Assembly (NCBI RefSeq): GCF_000245795.1 | Contig: NZ_JH601133.1 | Location: forward strand, 1,260,994 to 1,324,993 | DNA from: Facklamia languida CCUG 37842 | Lineage (GTDB): Bacteria; Bacillota; Bacilli; Lactobacillales; Aerococcaceae | Reading direction: 5' to 3' | Length of the DNA: 64,000 nucleotides | Part shown: positions 1 through 9,563 of the stretch, piece after piece | How positions within the stretch are numbered: position 1 is the first letter of the stretch | Layout: every line of letters starts with the position of its first letter | The notes under the pieces: generated by a model | What the model was told of the DNA's origin: nothing | The model's input: only the letters and a program-made list of their open reading frames with translations | Database searches by the model: none | Program-made: the position numbers and the translations under genes

Positions 1-17
1 AAATCCCGTCCGGACCG
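1..17 (+). tRNA. 3' end of a tRNA (partial, identity unknown)
   Basis: The first 17 bases look like the end of a T-loop, a 5-nt T-stem strand, a 7-nt acceptor strand and a discriminator base. They lie just 5 nt before a complete tRNA-Gly, as in a tRNA cluster. The anticodon is outside the window. Confidence 0.55.
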
Positions 18-22
18 TTTAT

Positions 23-93
23 GCGGGTGTAGTTTAGTGGTAAAACTACAGCCTTCCAAGCTGTTGTCGGGAGTTCGATTCTCCTCACCCGCT
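23..93 (+). tRNA. tRNA-Gly (anticodon TCC)
   Basis: A 71-nt cloverleaf. The acceptor strands GCGGGTG and CACCCGC pair, followed by discriminator T. The anticodon loop CTTCCAA has TCC in the centre, which reads GGA/GGG glycine codons. The T-loop is TTCGATT. CCA is not encoded. A terminator follows directly. Confidence 0.95.
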
Positions 94-97
94 TTTT

Positions 98-120
98 GAG
101 ACTCTTAGGAGTCTTTTTTT
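98..120 (+). terminator. Rho-independent terminator of the tRNA cluster
   Basis: A short hairpin (AGACTC / GAGTCT, 4-nt loop) is followed by a run of eight T. Confidence 0.8.
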
Positions 121-189
121 TGAGCACTTTATTGGATATTCCTTCTTCTTCATGCTATATTATTGATATTAAAAGAAGGAGGCATTACC

Positions 190-669
190 ATGACAGATAA
201 TATGAAGAACCTTGATGGGATCAAGGATGAAATCGTAGGTAAAGTAAAAGAGGTTTGGGGTAAGGCGACGGATAATCCTGAAACCCAATCTAAAGGGATT
301 GTTCAACAAGTGGAAGGCGATATTAAGCAAGCCGTTGCTAGCGGTCGTGGTCATGCTGATGAATTAAAAGAATCAGCTTCAGCTCGTGTCGAAGAAGCTC
401 AAGAACAGGTAAAACGTCAAATCACGAACGCTCATGAATCTGTTTCGACATCTGCCGATGAGAATATTAAGAATGCGATCGATGAAGGCAAACGCTTGAA
501 GGATGAAGCGGCTGAGAAGGCAGAAGAGTTACGGCAACAAGCAATTGAAGAGAATGAACGTAATCGTGAAGCCACTCGAGAACAAGCAGTCGAAGCAAAT
601 CGTCATGCAGATGATCTAGGTAATAGAATTAATGAAGTCGTAGATAACTTACTAAACGATGAAGAATAA
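190..669 (+). CDS. CsbD-like stress protein with helical extension
   Basis: A 159-aa protein starting at the ATG 9 nt after AAGGAGG. Residues about 5-60 have the CsbD-like layout, with a motif close to GKVKEVWGKATDNPE and a second helix starting VEGDIKQA. CsbD family proteins are small, general-stress-induced and of unknown molecular function. The remaining roughly 100 residues are charged, Ala/Glu-rich and predicted to form a long amphipathic or coiled-coil helix, so the protein is about twice the usual CsbD length. It has no signal peptide or membrane segment. It is monocistronic. Its expected terminator is interrupted by the island that begins just downstream. Confidence 0.8.
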   Translation: MTDNMKNLDGIKDEIVGKVKEVWGKATDNPETQSKGIVQQVEGDIKQAVASGRGHADELKESASARVEEAQEQVKRQITNAHESVSTSADENIKNAIDEGKRLKDEAAEKAEELRQQAIEENERNREATREQAVEANRHADDLGNRINEVVDNLLNDEE

Positions 670-703
670 CGTCTATCCTTATTGATAATATCCTATAGAA
701 AAG

Positions 704-714
704 AGGCCCCTTTG
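704..714. repeat. Left 11-bp direct repeat flanking the island (half of a terminator)
   Basis: AGGCCCCTTTG occurs here 35 nt after csbD and again at 11010-11020. At the right copy it is the 5' arm and loop of a complete hairpin continuing CTGGGCCTCTTTT. Here only the first arm (preceded by AAAAG) remains before IS-like sequence starts. Confidence 0.5.
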
Positions 715-715
715 T

Positions 716-729
716 AGAGTGACCCCAAA
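716..729. mobile_element. Terminal remnant of an IS (GAGTGACCCCAAA)
   Basis: Thirteen bases are identical to the reverse complement of the right half of the paired IS ends at 58896-58940. The remnant abuts the ISL3 left end, which suggests one IS inserted into or next to an older one. Confidence 0.45.
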
Positions 730-733
730 TAGT

Positions 734-2193
734 GGCTCTTTGTCAAATAGGGTGATGGTATTTAAAGTAGACTAAGCAACGAGCTGTTGCTTGGTCTCTT
801 TTTCTTTTCTTCCGGACACATACAGTCTTGATATTAAAAGAATGTGGTTCTTGAAATGGGTATCCTTACGGTAACCATAAGCGTTGCGCTTAAGGACTTT
901 AATTTAATTATTAATTCCTTCGATTGGGCCATTGGTTACGGTAGGATGGTTAAAGGTATTGGAAATATATGGTTGGATTTTCTTAAAGGTTCTCAAAACT
1001 CTTCTTAATCCAGGTGCGAGTGGTCGATTAGATGCTTGATGTAGCGTCATCATAAACTGATCGTAATCGGACTTTTCGAGGGCATAACGAATGTTTTGAA
1101 CCATGCGATAAGTTTCTTTAAAGACTTGATTTTGATCTAAGAGATAATCGACGATATGGCCAGTATTCGTTAGAGAATCAAAGAGGGTAAATCGCCTGTA
1201 ATGTGTGTGGTCAAGGTCTGTCTCCTTCTTTAAAAACAGTTTCCAATACCGCTTGAGTTTATTGTAGAGCCACCGATCTTGGTATTTTACTTTATACATC
1301 CAATGGATACGATATCGATTTAATTCGAGATTGAGTGATTGAACGATGTGGAAGCAATCAATAATAATGGAGGCATTAGGAAAGAGTTGGCGGATCAATT
1401 CGATGTAGGGAGTGTACATATCGATACAAGTGGTTTGGACCTTTTTTCGTTCTTTGCGACTATAACGGTAAAAGTAGGCCTTCAAGTATCTTAAACGTCG
1501 ATCCTCTACGACATCAATGACTTGGTGGTCGGTGGCATCACAGAAGATAAAACTCATGGCCCCATTCACCGTTCGTGTGGACTTAAATTCATCAAAACAA
1601 AGATGTTTGGGGAGTGTCGTTGGCCTTTTACGGACTGCGGAAGAGAATGTATCCACCACCCGACGGACTGTATGAATTGAAACATACGTTTGATCGGCGA
1701 TCGACTTTTCTGAATAGGTTCTGGTGGCTAAGCTAGCAATCTTTTGTTTGGTGGCTCTTGAGATGGAGCAGTTCCTCTCCACAAGTTGTGTCTGTGCAGT
1801 TAATGAATGGTGACATTTTTTACAGAGTAAGCGTTGTTTATTTAGAATGAGATAACTCGCTTGGCCAGCGGATTCGAGGTAGGTAACTTTAGAAGGACGG
1901 AAACCATTCTTAAGGACACAACCTTCATGGTGACACTTTGGACAGGTATGAACAGGATAGGTGAGTGAACAGTGGATATAGAGCTTATTGTCTTGTTCTT
2001 GAACAGAATCTGGGGAGAACTGGATATTTGGGTCTTTAATATTAAGGAATTTTCTTATATCATTAGTCATGCACAGGGTCCTTTCTGTTTTAGGGTAGCA
2101 CTTTAAATATATCGGACTTCTGTGTTTTTGTGTATTTAAAAATAGGGTTGAAGGAAGATTTTTTCTTCCATCAACCCTATATATTATAGAACC
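734..2193 (-). mobile_element. ISL3-family insertion sequence
   Basis: The roughly 1.46-kb element has imperfect inverted ends. The left end begins GGCTCTTTGTCAAATAGGG. The right end, on the complement, begins GGTTCTATAATATATAGGG, and both continue with a GATGG motif. The element contains one minus-strand ISL3-type transposase. I could not find the usual 8-bp target duplication next to these ends, so the boundaries are approximate or the flanks have been rearranged. Confidence 0.75.
772..2070 (-). pseudogene. ISL3-family transposase with an in-frame TAA
   Basis: The frame would encode 432 residues from the ATG at 2070. Near the N-terminus is a zinc-ribbon pattern (CPKCHHEGC, then CKKCHHS), followed by a helix-turn-helix region and the DDE transposase core. 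Acidic residues sit in CFDEFKSTR and IDCFHIVQSLN, with the C-terminal Glu in GPIEGINN. A TAA at 904-906 (codon 389) interrupts the reading just after that motif. The same frame then continues as IKVLKRNAYGYRK up to a normal TAG at 772. The missing codon was probably AAA (Lys), since one substitution explains it. All three catalytic residues precede the stop, so some activity cannot be excluded. Upstream is a long hairpin near 2145-2180. Confidence 0.85.
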
Positions 2194-2224
2194 TGAACTT
2201 ATCTGCCTGCTTGGATTTTGATGC

Positions 2225-2890
2225 CTAGGTATATACTCTTTCATCGGAAAGGTAACTGCCGGGAGCATCTACTGTCGGAAAAGTAACATCTGCATCAGAC
2301 CTTTTCATATACTTATCCCAAACTATCTGCAGCTCTTTACTGCGTTCATTGACATCACCCCCATGAACTGCTTTGCCTGTAAGTGTCAGAAACTTTCCTG
2401 TAACATCGGGAGCATAGACTTCCACATGAGTACTGCGATTATTGATGTAGTAGCGTTCGCTGTCATAAGCAAAACCATCTGCAAGAATAAAGATATGAAT
2501 ACCATTCCCGGACGGACTAAGTTCCGTATATGAATCAAGGGTATCAACAATATTCTGACCTCTAATATTCTGACCTCTTGTATCAAGCTTTCTGTTTATA
2601 ATGCAATCATCACCATCCGCAAGTCTTAATGGTTCAAAGCAGCCGATACCGATACCTGCATAACTACCTTTGCCAAACACCTCCACAGCTTCATTAAAAG
2701 ATGAATAGTGTTGTGGGTTTGTAGCATCGGCTCGTTTTCCGTTAAGCTGATATGGTATTTTGTCAGGATTGGTCTTACCCGGTTTCATTACAAGCTTCCA
2801 CAGACAGAACTTGCCATGGTCTTTCATGAACTTGGGTATCGTGGAGTAATCGAAAACCTCCACGTTCTGTTTTTCGTTTTTCTTATCCAT
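2225..2890 (-). pseudogene. Truncated plasmid/phage primase-polymerase N-terminal fragment
   Basis: A 221-aa open frame resembles the N-terminal archaeo-eukaryotic primase-type domain of large replication proteins of phages, plasmids and integrative elements. Visible features are FCLWKLV near residue 28, KIPYQ near 44, the acidic LADGDDCI cluster that fits a metal-binding hhhDhD-like motif near 90, and SPSGNGIHIF near 125. Full-length relatives continue into a helicase domain. Here the frame runs into unrelated sequence and stops 32 bp from the ISL3 end, so the C-terminal part is missing. It contains a small tandem duplication (RGQNI twice). It is probably non-functional and marks the former replication module of the element that brought in the restriction operon. 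Confidence 0.65.
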
Positions 2891-3059
2891 ACATCTGTAT
2901 TACCTCCTTCCTAATGATAGTTACTTGTATCGTCCATACACTTTCCCACTGGAGAAAGCTTTTAAATTTGAGCGGATACATTTGAAAGAATTTCTGTCCT
3001 TCCTAACTGTTAGTCTTGGGAGAGGCATAAAAAGGACGCTTTTTCTGAAAATATAAAAA

Positions 3060-3083
3060 TCCATCTGCAAAAGTTACAGATGG
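3060..3083. repeat. Inverted repeat upstream of the XRE regulator
   Basis: TCCATCTG and CAGATGGA are separated by 8 nt. The hairpin lies between the primase fragment and the restriction operon. It could be an old terminator or an operator. A TATAAT lies at 3116-3121, about 40 nt before the XRE gene, without a clear -35. Nothing else is recognised in 2891-3162. Confidence 0.4.
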
Positions 3084-3162
3084 ACTGGAGGGGTAGAAAA
3101 ATTCATAAATTTTGCTATAATTATGCTGTATCATTGACATATAAACTAGGAGATGAAATAAA

Positions 3163-3390
3163 ATGACTTATTCAGCTGAAATAAAGAAAATCCGTCAGAA
3201 GTGTTTTTTGTCACAGGAGGCATTTGGCAGAGAACTTGGGGTTTCATTTTCATCAATCAACCGTTGGGAAGGTGGAAAGAGCAAACCTAATATGTCTGCT
3301 ATGAAAAAAATAAAAGATTTCTGTGAAGCGCAGGGTATTGATTTCAGTGCGTTGGAAGCAGAATGGACTAATATCGGAAAGGATGAATAA
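3163..3390 (+). CDS. XRE-family helix-turn-helix regulator
   Basis: A 75-aa protein that is almost entirely one HTH domain. IKKIRQKCFLSQEAFGREL supplies helix 1-2, and VSFSSINRWEGGKSKPN is the recognition helix with the WE-G-SKP signature typical of Cro/C1-type proteins in MTase and restriction loci. Its ATG follows AGGAGATGAAATAAA. Its stop is within 5 nt of the likely hsdM start, so the two are co-transcribed. By position it probably acts as a controller of the restriction-modification operon, but that is inference. The low-GC codon use matches hsdM, hsdS and hsdR rather than the surrounding genes. Confidence 0.85.
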   Translation: MTYSAEIKKIRQKCFLSQEAFGRELGVSFSSINRWEGGKSKPNMSAMKKIKDFCEAQGIDFSALEAEWTNIGKDE

Positions 3391-3394
3391 TACG

Positions 3395-5002
3395 ATGGCT
3401 AAGAAGAAAACTGCTGAAAAAGCTTTAAATATAGATAGCATACTTTTTAACTGTAGAGATTACTTGCGTGCTGCTCGTAATTCCGGCTCATTCTTTGAAA
3501 AAAGAGATATGATGCTCACGCTTGTGTTCTTGCGCTTTATCGGTGAGAAATACGAAGACGGAATCGAGGCTCTTCGACTGACTTTAATTGAACAGGGACT
3601 TGACCCTGATGACGAAAATATCAGAGCAGCATTTTTTGATGATGCTACATTTGCAGATGGAACATATAACCTTCCTGTTGAAGCAAGATGGTCAACAATT
3701 ATTAACACACCTGCACCAAAACTTAACGTTGCACTTGATACTGCTTTAACAAGACTTGAAGAGGAAGATCCTCAGCTTAAAGGTTGCTTTATTAAAGGTA
3801 CATTCACTACAAGAAATTTAGCAGCCAATGACATCAAGAAAATTGTGGATGAAGTAAATAAAATCAGCCACAAAGCATTTGGAGAAGAAAAAGACTTAAT
3901 AGGCTATGTATATGAGTATTTCCTTAAGGAATTTGCAGTTAATGCAACAAAGGAAGAAGGAGAATTTTATACTCCTCATGATGTTGTTCAGCTTATCGCT
4001 GCTATGATTGAACCTTATGACGGCACACTGTATGATCCTTGCTGTGGTTCAGGTGGTATGTTCATTCAAAGTGCTGAACTTGTGAAATCAAAACAAGGCA
4101 ATCTTAACAGTATAAATATCTACGGTCAGGAAAAAGAGCCTGCAACATATCGTCTTGCTAAAATGAATTTGGCACTTCGTGGTATTAGTCATAATCTTGG
4201 TGGTGAGGCAGACTCATCCTTTACCCATGATTTACATAAGGGCTTGTACTTTAACTACATTATGGCAAATCCTCCTTTCAATCTTAAAGGTTGGTATGAT
4301 GAGAATATAAAGAACGATGCTCGTTGGGCAGATTATGTTACACCACCTGAAAGTAACGCAAACTATGCGTGGATTTTACATATGCTTTCGCATTTAAAGC
4401 CTGCTGATGGTGTTGCAGGATTTTTGCTTGCTAATGGTGCATTAAATGACAGCGATACATTAGAAATCCGTAAAAAGCTTATTCAGAATGATAAGGTTGA
4501 AGCCATTATTGTTCTTCCAAGAGAAGTGTTTATTACTACTGATATCAGTGTTACATTATGGATTCTGAACCAGAATAAAAAAGGTGGTAAATATCACGGA
4601 AGGAATCTCCGTAATCGTGAGCATGAAATTTTGTTCATGGATTTACGCCAGTGGAGAGATAATCCTGTCAAAGGTGAAAATAAAAAGAAGGTTCGTTTAG
4701 TAACTGAACAAATTGAACATGCTGCTGATATCTATCACACATGGCAGTCGGAAGGCACTGACGGAGCAAATTACGAAGTTCCCGAGCTTTACCGCAGTGT
4801 TGGTATTGCCGAGATTGAAGAAAAAGGCTGGACGCTCATACCAAGCAAGTATATTGAGTTTATCGACCATGACCTTGAAATTGATTATAAAAAGGAAATG
4901 GCTCGGATACAGGCTGAAATGCGTGAGGTCATGAAGCAGGAAAAGGAATCTCAGCAGATGTTGGAAGAAGCATTCAGGGGGATCGGTTATGGCATTGACT
5001 AA
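3395..5002 (+). CDS. hsdM: Type I restriction-modification system, DNA methyltransferase subunit HsdM
   Basis: A 535-aa N6-adenine methyltransferase. Residues about 1-160 form the HsdM N-terminal helical domain (NSGSFFEKRDMMLTLVFLRF). GEFYTPHDVV near 190 precedes SAM-binding motif I, DPCCGSGGMF near 215. The catalytic motif IV, NPPF, is near 290. HsdM methylates the HsdS-specified target and, with HsdR, forms the restriction complex in the cytoplasm. I chose the ATG at 3395 because MAKKKT is a typical HsdM opening. An ATG at 3383 overlapping the XRE stop is the alternative and would add four residues. The gene overlaps hsdS by 14 nt, which indicates translational coupling. No frameshift or lost motif is seen. 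Confidence 0.95.
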   Translation: MAKKKTAEKALNIDSILFNCRDYLRAARNSGSFFEKRDMMLTLVFLRFIGEKYEDGIEALRLTLIEQGLDPDDENIRAAFFDDATFADGTYNLPVEARWSTIINTPAPKLNVALDTALTRLEEEDPQLKGCFIKGTFTTRNLAANDIKKIVDEVNKISHKAFGEEKDLIGYVYEYFLKEFAVNATKEEGEFYTPHDVVQLIAAMIEPYDGTLYDPCCGSGGMFIQSAELVKSKQGNLNSINIYGQEKEPATYRLAKMNLALRGISHNLGGEADSSFTHDLHKGLYFNYIMANPPFNLKGWYDENIKNDARWADYVTPPESNANYAWILHMLSHLKPADGVAGFLLANGALNDSDTLEIRKKLIQNDKVEAIIVLPREVFITTDISVTLWILNQNKKGGKYHGRNLRNREHEILFMDLRQWRDNPVKGENKKKVRLVTEQIEHAADIYHTWQSEGTDGANYEVPELYRSVGIAEIEEKGWTLIPSKYIEFIDHDLEIDYKKEMARIQAEMREVMKQEKESQQMLEEAFRGIGYGID

Positions 5003-6125
5003 GTATAAACTTGGGGAGCTTATTGAGCTTGTTTTAACTACTAATACAGATTTAAAATATGGCCCTGATGATGTCAGAGGAATGACGATCACAAAAGAAA
5101 TCATTCCAACAAAAGCAGATGTAACCGGAACTGATTTATCGAAATTTTTGGTAGTTAGTCCTAATGAGTTCATATATAACCCAAGAACTCATGGAAAAAA
5201 GATAGGTTTTGGATATAATAATACAAGCAATACGTTTATTATTAGCTGGAATAATATAGCCTTTAGAGTAAAAACGTCTATGATCAGCGTGATTTTGCCA
5301 GACTATTTATTCTTGCATTTTAAACGTGACGAATGGGACAGAGAAGCTTGTTTTCAATCATGGGGAAGCTCAACCGAAGTATTTGCATGGGAATCATTAT
5401 GCGATATGATAGTTGATTTACCCCCTCTCTCAATCCAACAAAAATATGTTGAAATCTACAACTCCATGCTTGCCAATCAGCAAAGCTATGAGCGTGGATT
5501 GGAAGATTTGAAGTTTACTTTTGAAGCGTTAATCGACAATTATAAACACAAATCTGCCAGGAAATCGGTAGGTGAGATTCTTGAGGAAGTAGATAATAGA
5601 AATGCTGATGGAATAATAACCGATGTTCAAGGTATCAATATTACAAAAAAGTTTATGCCATCTGTTGCAAACACAAATGGCGTTGATTTGTCAAAGTATA
5701 AATTAGTGCAGAAGGGTCATTTCGCATTTTCTGGTATGCAGACAGGACGTGATGAATGTATCCGTATTGCTCTGTTTGATAAAGAAGAACCTATCGTAAT
5801 TTCACCTGCATACTCTGTTTTAGAGGTAAAAGATAAAGATGTTTTTGCTGAGTACATAATGATGTGGTTTTCACGTAAAGAAGTTGACCGCTTAGGTTGG
5901 TTTATGAGTGATGCAAGTATAAGAACCAATTTAGATATGGATCGTTTTTACGAAATAGAAATACCAGTACCAACTTTAGAAGTTCAAAAAGTTATTGTTA
6001 ATATATACAACGCATACAATTCCCGTAGGGATATCAATGAAGAGCTTAAAGCACAAATAAAAGATATTTGCCCTATTTTAATTAATGGTTCTATCGAAGA
6101 AGGAATGAAAACAAAGGAGGCGTAA
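4989..6125 (+). CDS. hsdS: Type I restriction-modification system, specificity subunit HsdS
   Basis: A 378-aa subunit made of two similar halves. Each has a target-recognition domain followed by a helical spacer ending in a coiled-coil-like stretch (QQKYVEIYNSMLANQQSYE near 155, QKVIVNIYNAYNSRRDINEE near 340). The two recognition domains share a visible pattern, VRGMTITKEIIPT...TGTDLSK in the first and VQGINITKKFMPS...NGVDLSK in the second, so they look like diverged copies of one domain type. HsdS determines the bipartite DNA target and holds two HsdM subunits. It overlaps hsdM and ends 3 nt before hsdR. No second partial hsdS or invertase gene is present nearby, so phase variation by recombination is not indicated. 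Confidence 0.93.
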   Translation: MALTKYKLGELIELVLTTNTDLKYGPDDVRGMTITKEIIPTKADVTGTDLSKFLVVSPNEFIYNPRTHGKKIGFGYNNTSNTFIISWNNIAFRVKTSMISVILPDYLFLHFKRDEWDREACFQSWGSSTEVFAWESLCDMIVDLPPLSIQQKYVEIYNSMLANQQSYERGLEDLKFTFEALIDNYKHKSARKSVGEILEEVDNRNADGIITDVQGINITKKFMPSVANTNGVDLSKYKLVQKGHFAFSGMQTGRDECIRIALFDKEEPIVISPAYSVLEVKDKDVFAEYIMMWFSRKEVDRLGWFMSDASIRTNLDMDRFYEIEIPVPTLEVQKVIVNIYNAYNSRRDINEELKAQIKDICPILINGSIEEGMKTKEA

Positions 6126-6128
6126 TCT

Positions 6129-9100
6129 ATGGCAAAGTTAAAAGAATATAACGGCCACTATTGTGAATCACAATACGAGTATGCCTTCGTTGGATTATCG
6201 GAAGCTGAAGGCTGGAAATACACAGCCGGCAACAGTATTAGTCGTGTCACAAAAAGAGATGTTTTAATCGCCGATGATTTTAAGAAATTTATTGCTGAGA
6301 CTAATCCTGAACTTATTGAAGATGAAGTTACACAGATATTTGATAACATTCGTCTTGTCGGTGCCGAGAGTGATTTTGCAACCTTGCATAAAGTTTATGG
6401 CTGGATGGTTGATGGTATTCAGTTTACTCCACAGGACGGATTGGCAAAGATGGTACCACTTATCGATTTTGATAATCCAGATAATAACATCTTCCGTGTG
6501 GTTAATCAGTTTACCGTTGAATACACAAATAATGGTCAGAAGGAAAATCGTAGACCTGATGTATTGTTATTTGTTAATGGTATGCCTTTATGCGTTGTTG
6601 AATTAAAAAATCCTGCTGATGCTCATGCGACAGTTTATGATGCGTGGGAGCAGATTAATATTCGCTACTGGAGAGATATTCCACATTTACTACACTACTG
6701 TCCTTTGGCTTGTATCTCTGACGGAGTTAAGACAAGACTTGGTACGGTGCGTACTCCTTATGAGCATTTCTATGCTTGGAGACGTGTGAATGACGGTGAT
6801 GAAGTTTCTCCTCTACCTTTTGCTGAAACTGAAACGATGATTAAAGGTGTATATTCACCTGCAAGATTTTTAGAGATTTTCAGAGATTATATTTATTTTC
6901 AGGATAGTATTTATGATAGTGCCGAAGTTGAAATCGTATGTCGTTACCCACAGTTCTTTGCTGCAAAATTATTAAAGCAAAGTATTGTTAATTCTATCGT
7001 TACCAAGAGTGGTAAAGGTGGTACATACTTTGGAGCAACAGGTTGTGGTAAAACATATACGATGGCTTTCCTTGCACGTCAGCTTGCACTTCGTTGTTCT
7101 GACATTCCAGAAATTGGGTCACCGACAATTATTCTTATCGTTGACCGTGAAGAACTTCAGAAACAAGGTGCTAAACTGTTTACTAAGAGTAAGGAATTCT
7201 TAAATCTTGGTGAGGTATCTGTTGTTAAGAACAGAGCACAGTTAAGAGAAGAACTCGGTGCAAGACAAAGCGGTGGTTTCTATATTTGCACCATCCAAAA
7301 GTTCTGCGACCGAGAAGATGATAAAATCGGTCTTATCAATGACCGTCAGAATATTATATGTTTTTCTGATGAAGCCCACAGAACTCAGCTTGAACATTCT
7401 AAAAAAATCCAGTTTAGCAAGGATGCTGATGAGAATATGAAAGCTATGGTTTCAAAACCATATGCAAAAGTATTAAAGGAAGCATTCCCGCAGGCTACAT
7501 TCGTAGGTTTCACAGGAACACCTATTGCTGAAACTTATCAGACCTTTGGTGAAGAAATTGATAGATACACAATGGATCAGGCAGTTGCAGATGGACTTAC
7601 TGTTTCTATTAAGTATCATCCTCGCATTGCTAAGGTGTTACTTGATAAGACCAAAGCTAAACAAATTGAAGATTACTATAAAAAGTGTGCCGATGATGGT
7701 GCTACATATGATGATATTGAAGCAAGTAAACGAGCAATGAGTTCTATGGAAGTTATTCTTGCAGAACCTTCTCGATTAGAAAGACTTGCTACGGATATTC
7801 ATGACCATTATATTTCATCTTGTGAAGGTGACCCGGATAGAATCCAAAAGGCAATGATTGTCTGCTCAAGCAGAAAGATTGCATATTCTTTACTTCTTAA
7901 ATTCAAGGATAAATATCCTGAATGGTTTGAAGAAAAGAAAACACCTGACGGAGTTACTGCAACAGATGAGGAACTAAAAGAGTTAAAACCTATGCCATTT
8001 ATGGCTATGGTATCCAGTGTAGGAAGTAATGATAAAACTGAGATGTATAACTATCTTGGTGGCGTTAAAAACGATAAACGTTCTGAGAAACTGGATGCAG
8101 CATTTAAACAGAAAAAATCTAATTTCCGTATTGTTATCGTAGTTGATATGTGGATTACAGGTTTTGATGTTCCTTCACTCACATATTTGTACAATGACAA
8201 GCCATTGAAGAAGCATTTGTTAATTCAAACAATAAGCCGTGTAAACAGAAAATATCCGGGTAAGGATTATGGTATGATTATCGACTACATTGGTATTCGT
8301 GACAATATGCGTGAAGCCATGAAGGTTTACGGTGGTGATACATCAGTTGCTCCTACTTCAGATGATGTTGAACTGGCTACATCTGTATTCAGAGAAGAAC
8401 TTGAAATCCTTAAAACACTATTTACGGATTATGATTTAGCACCATTCCTTAATCCAGAGTGTGACCCTGTTGATAGATATAAATTACTTTCTAAAGCAGC
8501 TGAATTTGTCTTTGCGTCAACACAGGCACTGCAGACAGAATCAAATGGAAAGACTAATCAGGTCTCATTTAAGACATATTTCTTAAAGACCGTTAAGAGA
8601 ATGAGACGTGCTTTTGATATTTGCCAACCTTCTGGAAACCTTGGCGAAGAAGAATCTGCACTTGCACAGTGCTTTATGGCTATAGCAGGTTTCGTTCGTA
8701 AAATGAGCGGAACAAGTGATGTTGATGCTGATACTATGAATCGTGCAGTTTCAAAAATGGTTGAAGAAGCATTGAAATACAATCAGGTAGAAAGCGTTCT
8801 TGAAAGTGGCGAGGAAGAAGATATTTTTTCTCCTGAATACTTTGAAAAGTTATCGGATGTAAAAATGCCAGCCACAAAGTTGGAGTTACTTATCAAAATG
8901 CTCCGTAAGCAAATAAAAGAATACGGCAAGGTCAATCAGTTAGCAGCAAAGACTTTCCAAGAAATGCTTGAAAAAACTATTGCTGAATACCATGAAAGAC
9001 GTAAGCACCTTACAGCTGAAGAAGCCGGAGCAGCACAGGAAGCGGCATCAGAAGATATTATTAAGGCTGCTACTGAACAAGCTTTGGCAATACTTCGTCA

Positions 9101-9563
9101 AATGAATGAAAATCGTGAGAGCTTCCGTAAAATAGGATTAACCTTTGAAGAAAAGGCGTTCTATGATATTTTGGTTGTTCTTCGTGACCAGTATAATTTT
9201 GAATATGGTACTGACAAAAAAGTTGATGGTTTTGTTGTAAATGACAAGTGCAAGTCACTTGCTAAAAAGGTTAAGGAAATCATCGATACTAAGTCTTCGT
9301 TTGCTGACTGGCTCAACAATCAGAACGTGCGTAATCAGTTGAAACTTGATATCAAGATTTGTTTGATTAAAAACGGTTACCCGCCACAATACAGTCCTGA
9401 AGTGTTCACAAAGGTTATGGAGCAGGTAGAAAACTTTGAGGAGTATTCCGAAACAACCCCAGAAAGCAAGGTTGTTCCTTTTATTTATTCTGCTCCTACA
9501 CAAAGGCCTATGATGGTTGCTGAAGATAGTGCCCTATATGGTGGAAAGAAGGATGGTGATTAA
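6129..9563 (+). CDS. hsdR: Type I restriction-modification system, endonuclease/translocase subunit HsdR
   Basis: 1144 aa, the usual size. The N-terminal PD-(D/E)xK nuclease shows D144 (RRPDVLLFVNG) and E158-x-K160 (VVELKN). The SF2 translocase follows: Walker A GATGCGKT at about 302-309, the DEAH box in FSDEAHRTQ near 415, and motif III TGTP in GFTGTPIAE. Later motifs include DMWITGFDVPS and QTISRVNRKYPGK. The C-terminal 300 residues are helical, as in HsdR subunits that dock on the methyltransferase. It cleaves unmodified DNA after ATP-driven translocation. The start is the ATG 8 nt after AAAGGAGG. The operon continues into the next gene with an 11-nt overlap. All key residues are present, so the system appears functional. 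Confidence 0.95.
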   Translation: MAKLKEYNGHYCESQYEYAFVGLSEAEGWKYTAGNSISRVTKRDVLIADDFKKFIAETNPELIEDEVTQIFDNIRLVGAESDFATLHKVYGWMVDGIQFTPQDGLAKMVPLIDFDNPDNNIFRVVNQFTVEYTNNGQKENRRPDVLLFVNGMPLCVVELKNPADAHATVYDAWEQINIRYWRDIPHLLHYCPLACISDGVKTRLGTVRTPYEHFYAWRRVNDGDEVSPLPFAETETMIKGVYSPARFLEIFRDYIYFQDSIYDSAEVEIVCRYPQFFAAKLLKQSIVNSIVTKSGKGGTYFGATGCGKTYTMAFLARQLALRCSDIPEIGSPTIILIVDREELQKQGAKLFTKSKEFLNLGEVSVVKNRAQLREELGARQSGGFYICTIQKFCDREDDKIGLINDRQNIICFSDEAHRTQLEHSKKIQFSKDADENMKAMVSKPYAKVLKEAFPQATFVGFTGTPIAETYQTFGEEIDRYTMDQAVADGLTVSIKYHPRIAKVLLDKTKAKQIEDYYKKCADDGATYDDIEASKRAMSSMEVILAEPSRLERLATDIHDHYISSCEGDPDRIQKAMIVCSSRKIAYSLLLKFKDKYPEWFEEKKTPDGVTATDEELKELKPMPFMAMVSSVGSNDKTEMYNYLGGVKNDKRSEKLDAAFKQKKSNFRIVIVVDMWITGFDVPSLTYLYNDKPLKKHLLIQTISRVNRKYPGKDYGMIIDYIGIRDNMREAMKVYGGDTSVAPTSDDVELATSVFREELEILKTLFTDYDLAPFLNPECDPVDRYKLLSKAAEFVFASTQALQTESNGKTNQVSFKTYFLKTVKRMRRAFDICQPSGNLGEEESALAQCFMAIAGFVRKMSGTSDVDADTMNRAVSKMVEEALKYNQVESVLESGEEEDIFSPEYFEKLSDVKMPATKLELLIKMLRKQIKEYGKVNQLAAKTFQEMLEKTIAEYHERRKHLTAEEAGAAQEAASEDIIKAATEQALAILRQMNENRESFRKIGLTFEEKAFYDILVVLRDQYNFEYGTDKKVDGFVVNDKCKSLAKKVKEIIDTKSSFADWLNNQNVRNQLKLDIKICLIKNGYPPQYSPEVFTKVMEQVENFEEYSETTPESKVVPFIYSAPTQRPMMVAEDSALYGGKKDGD

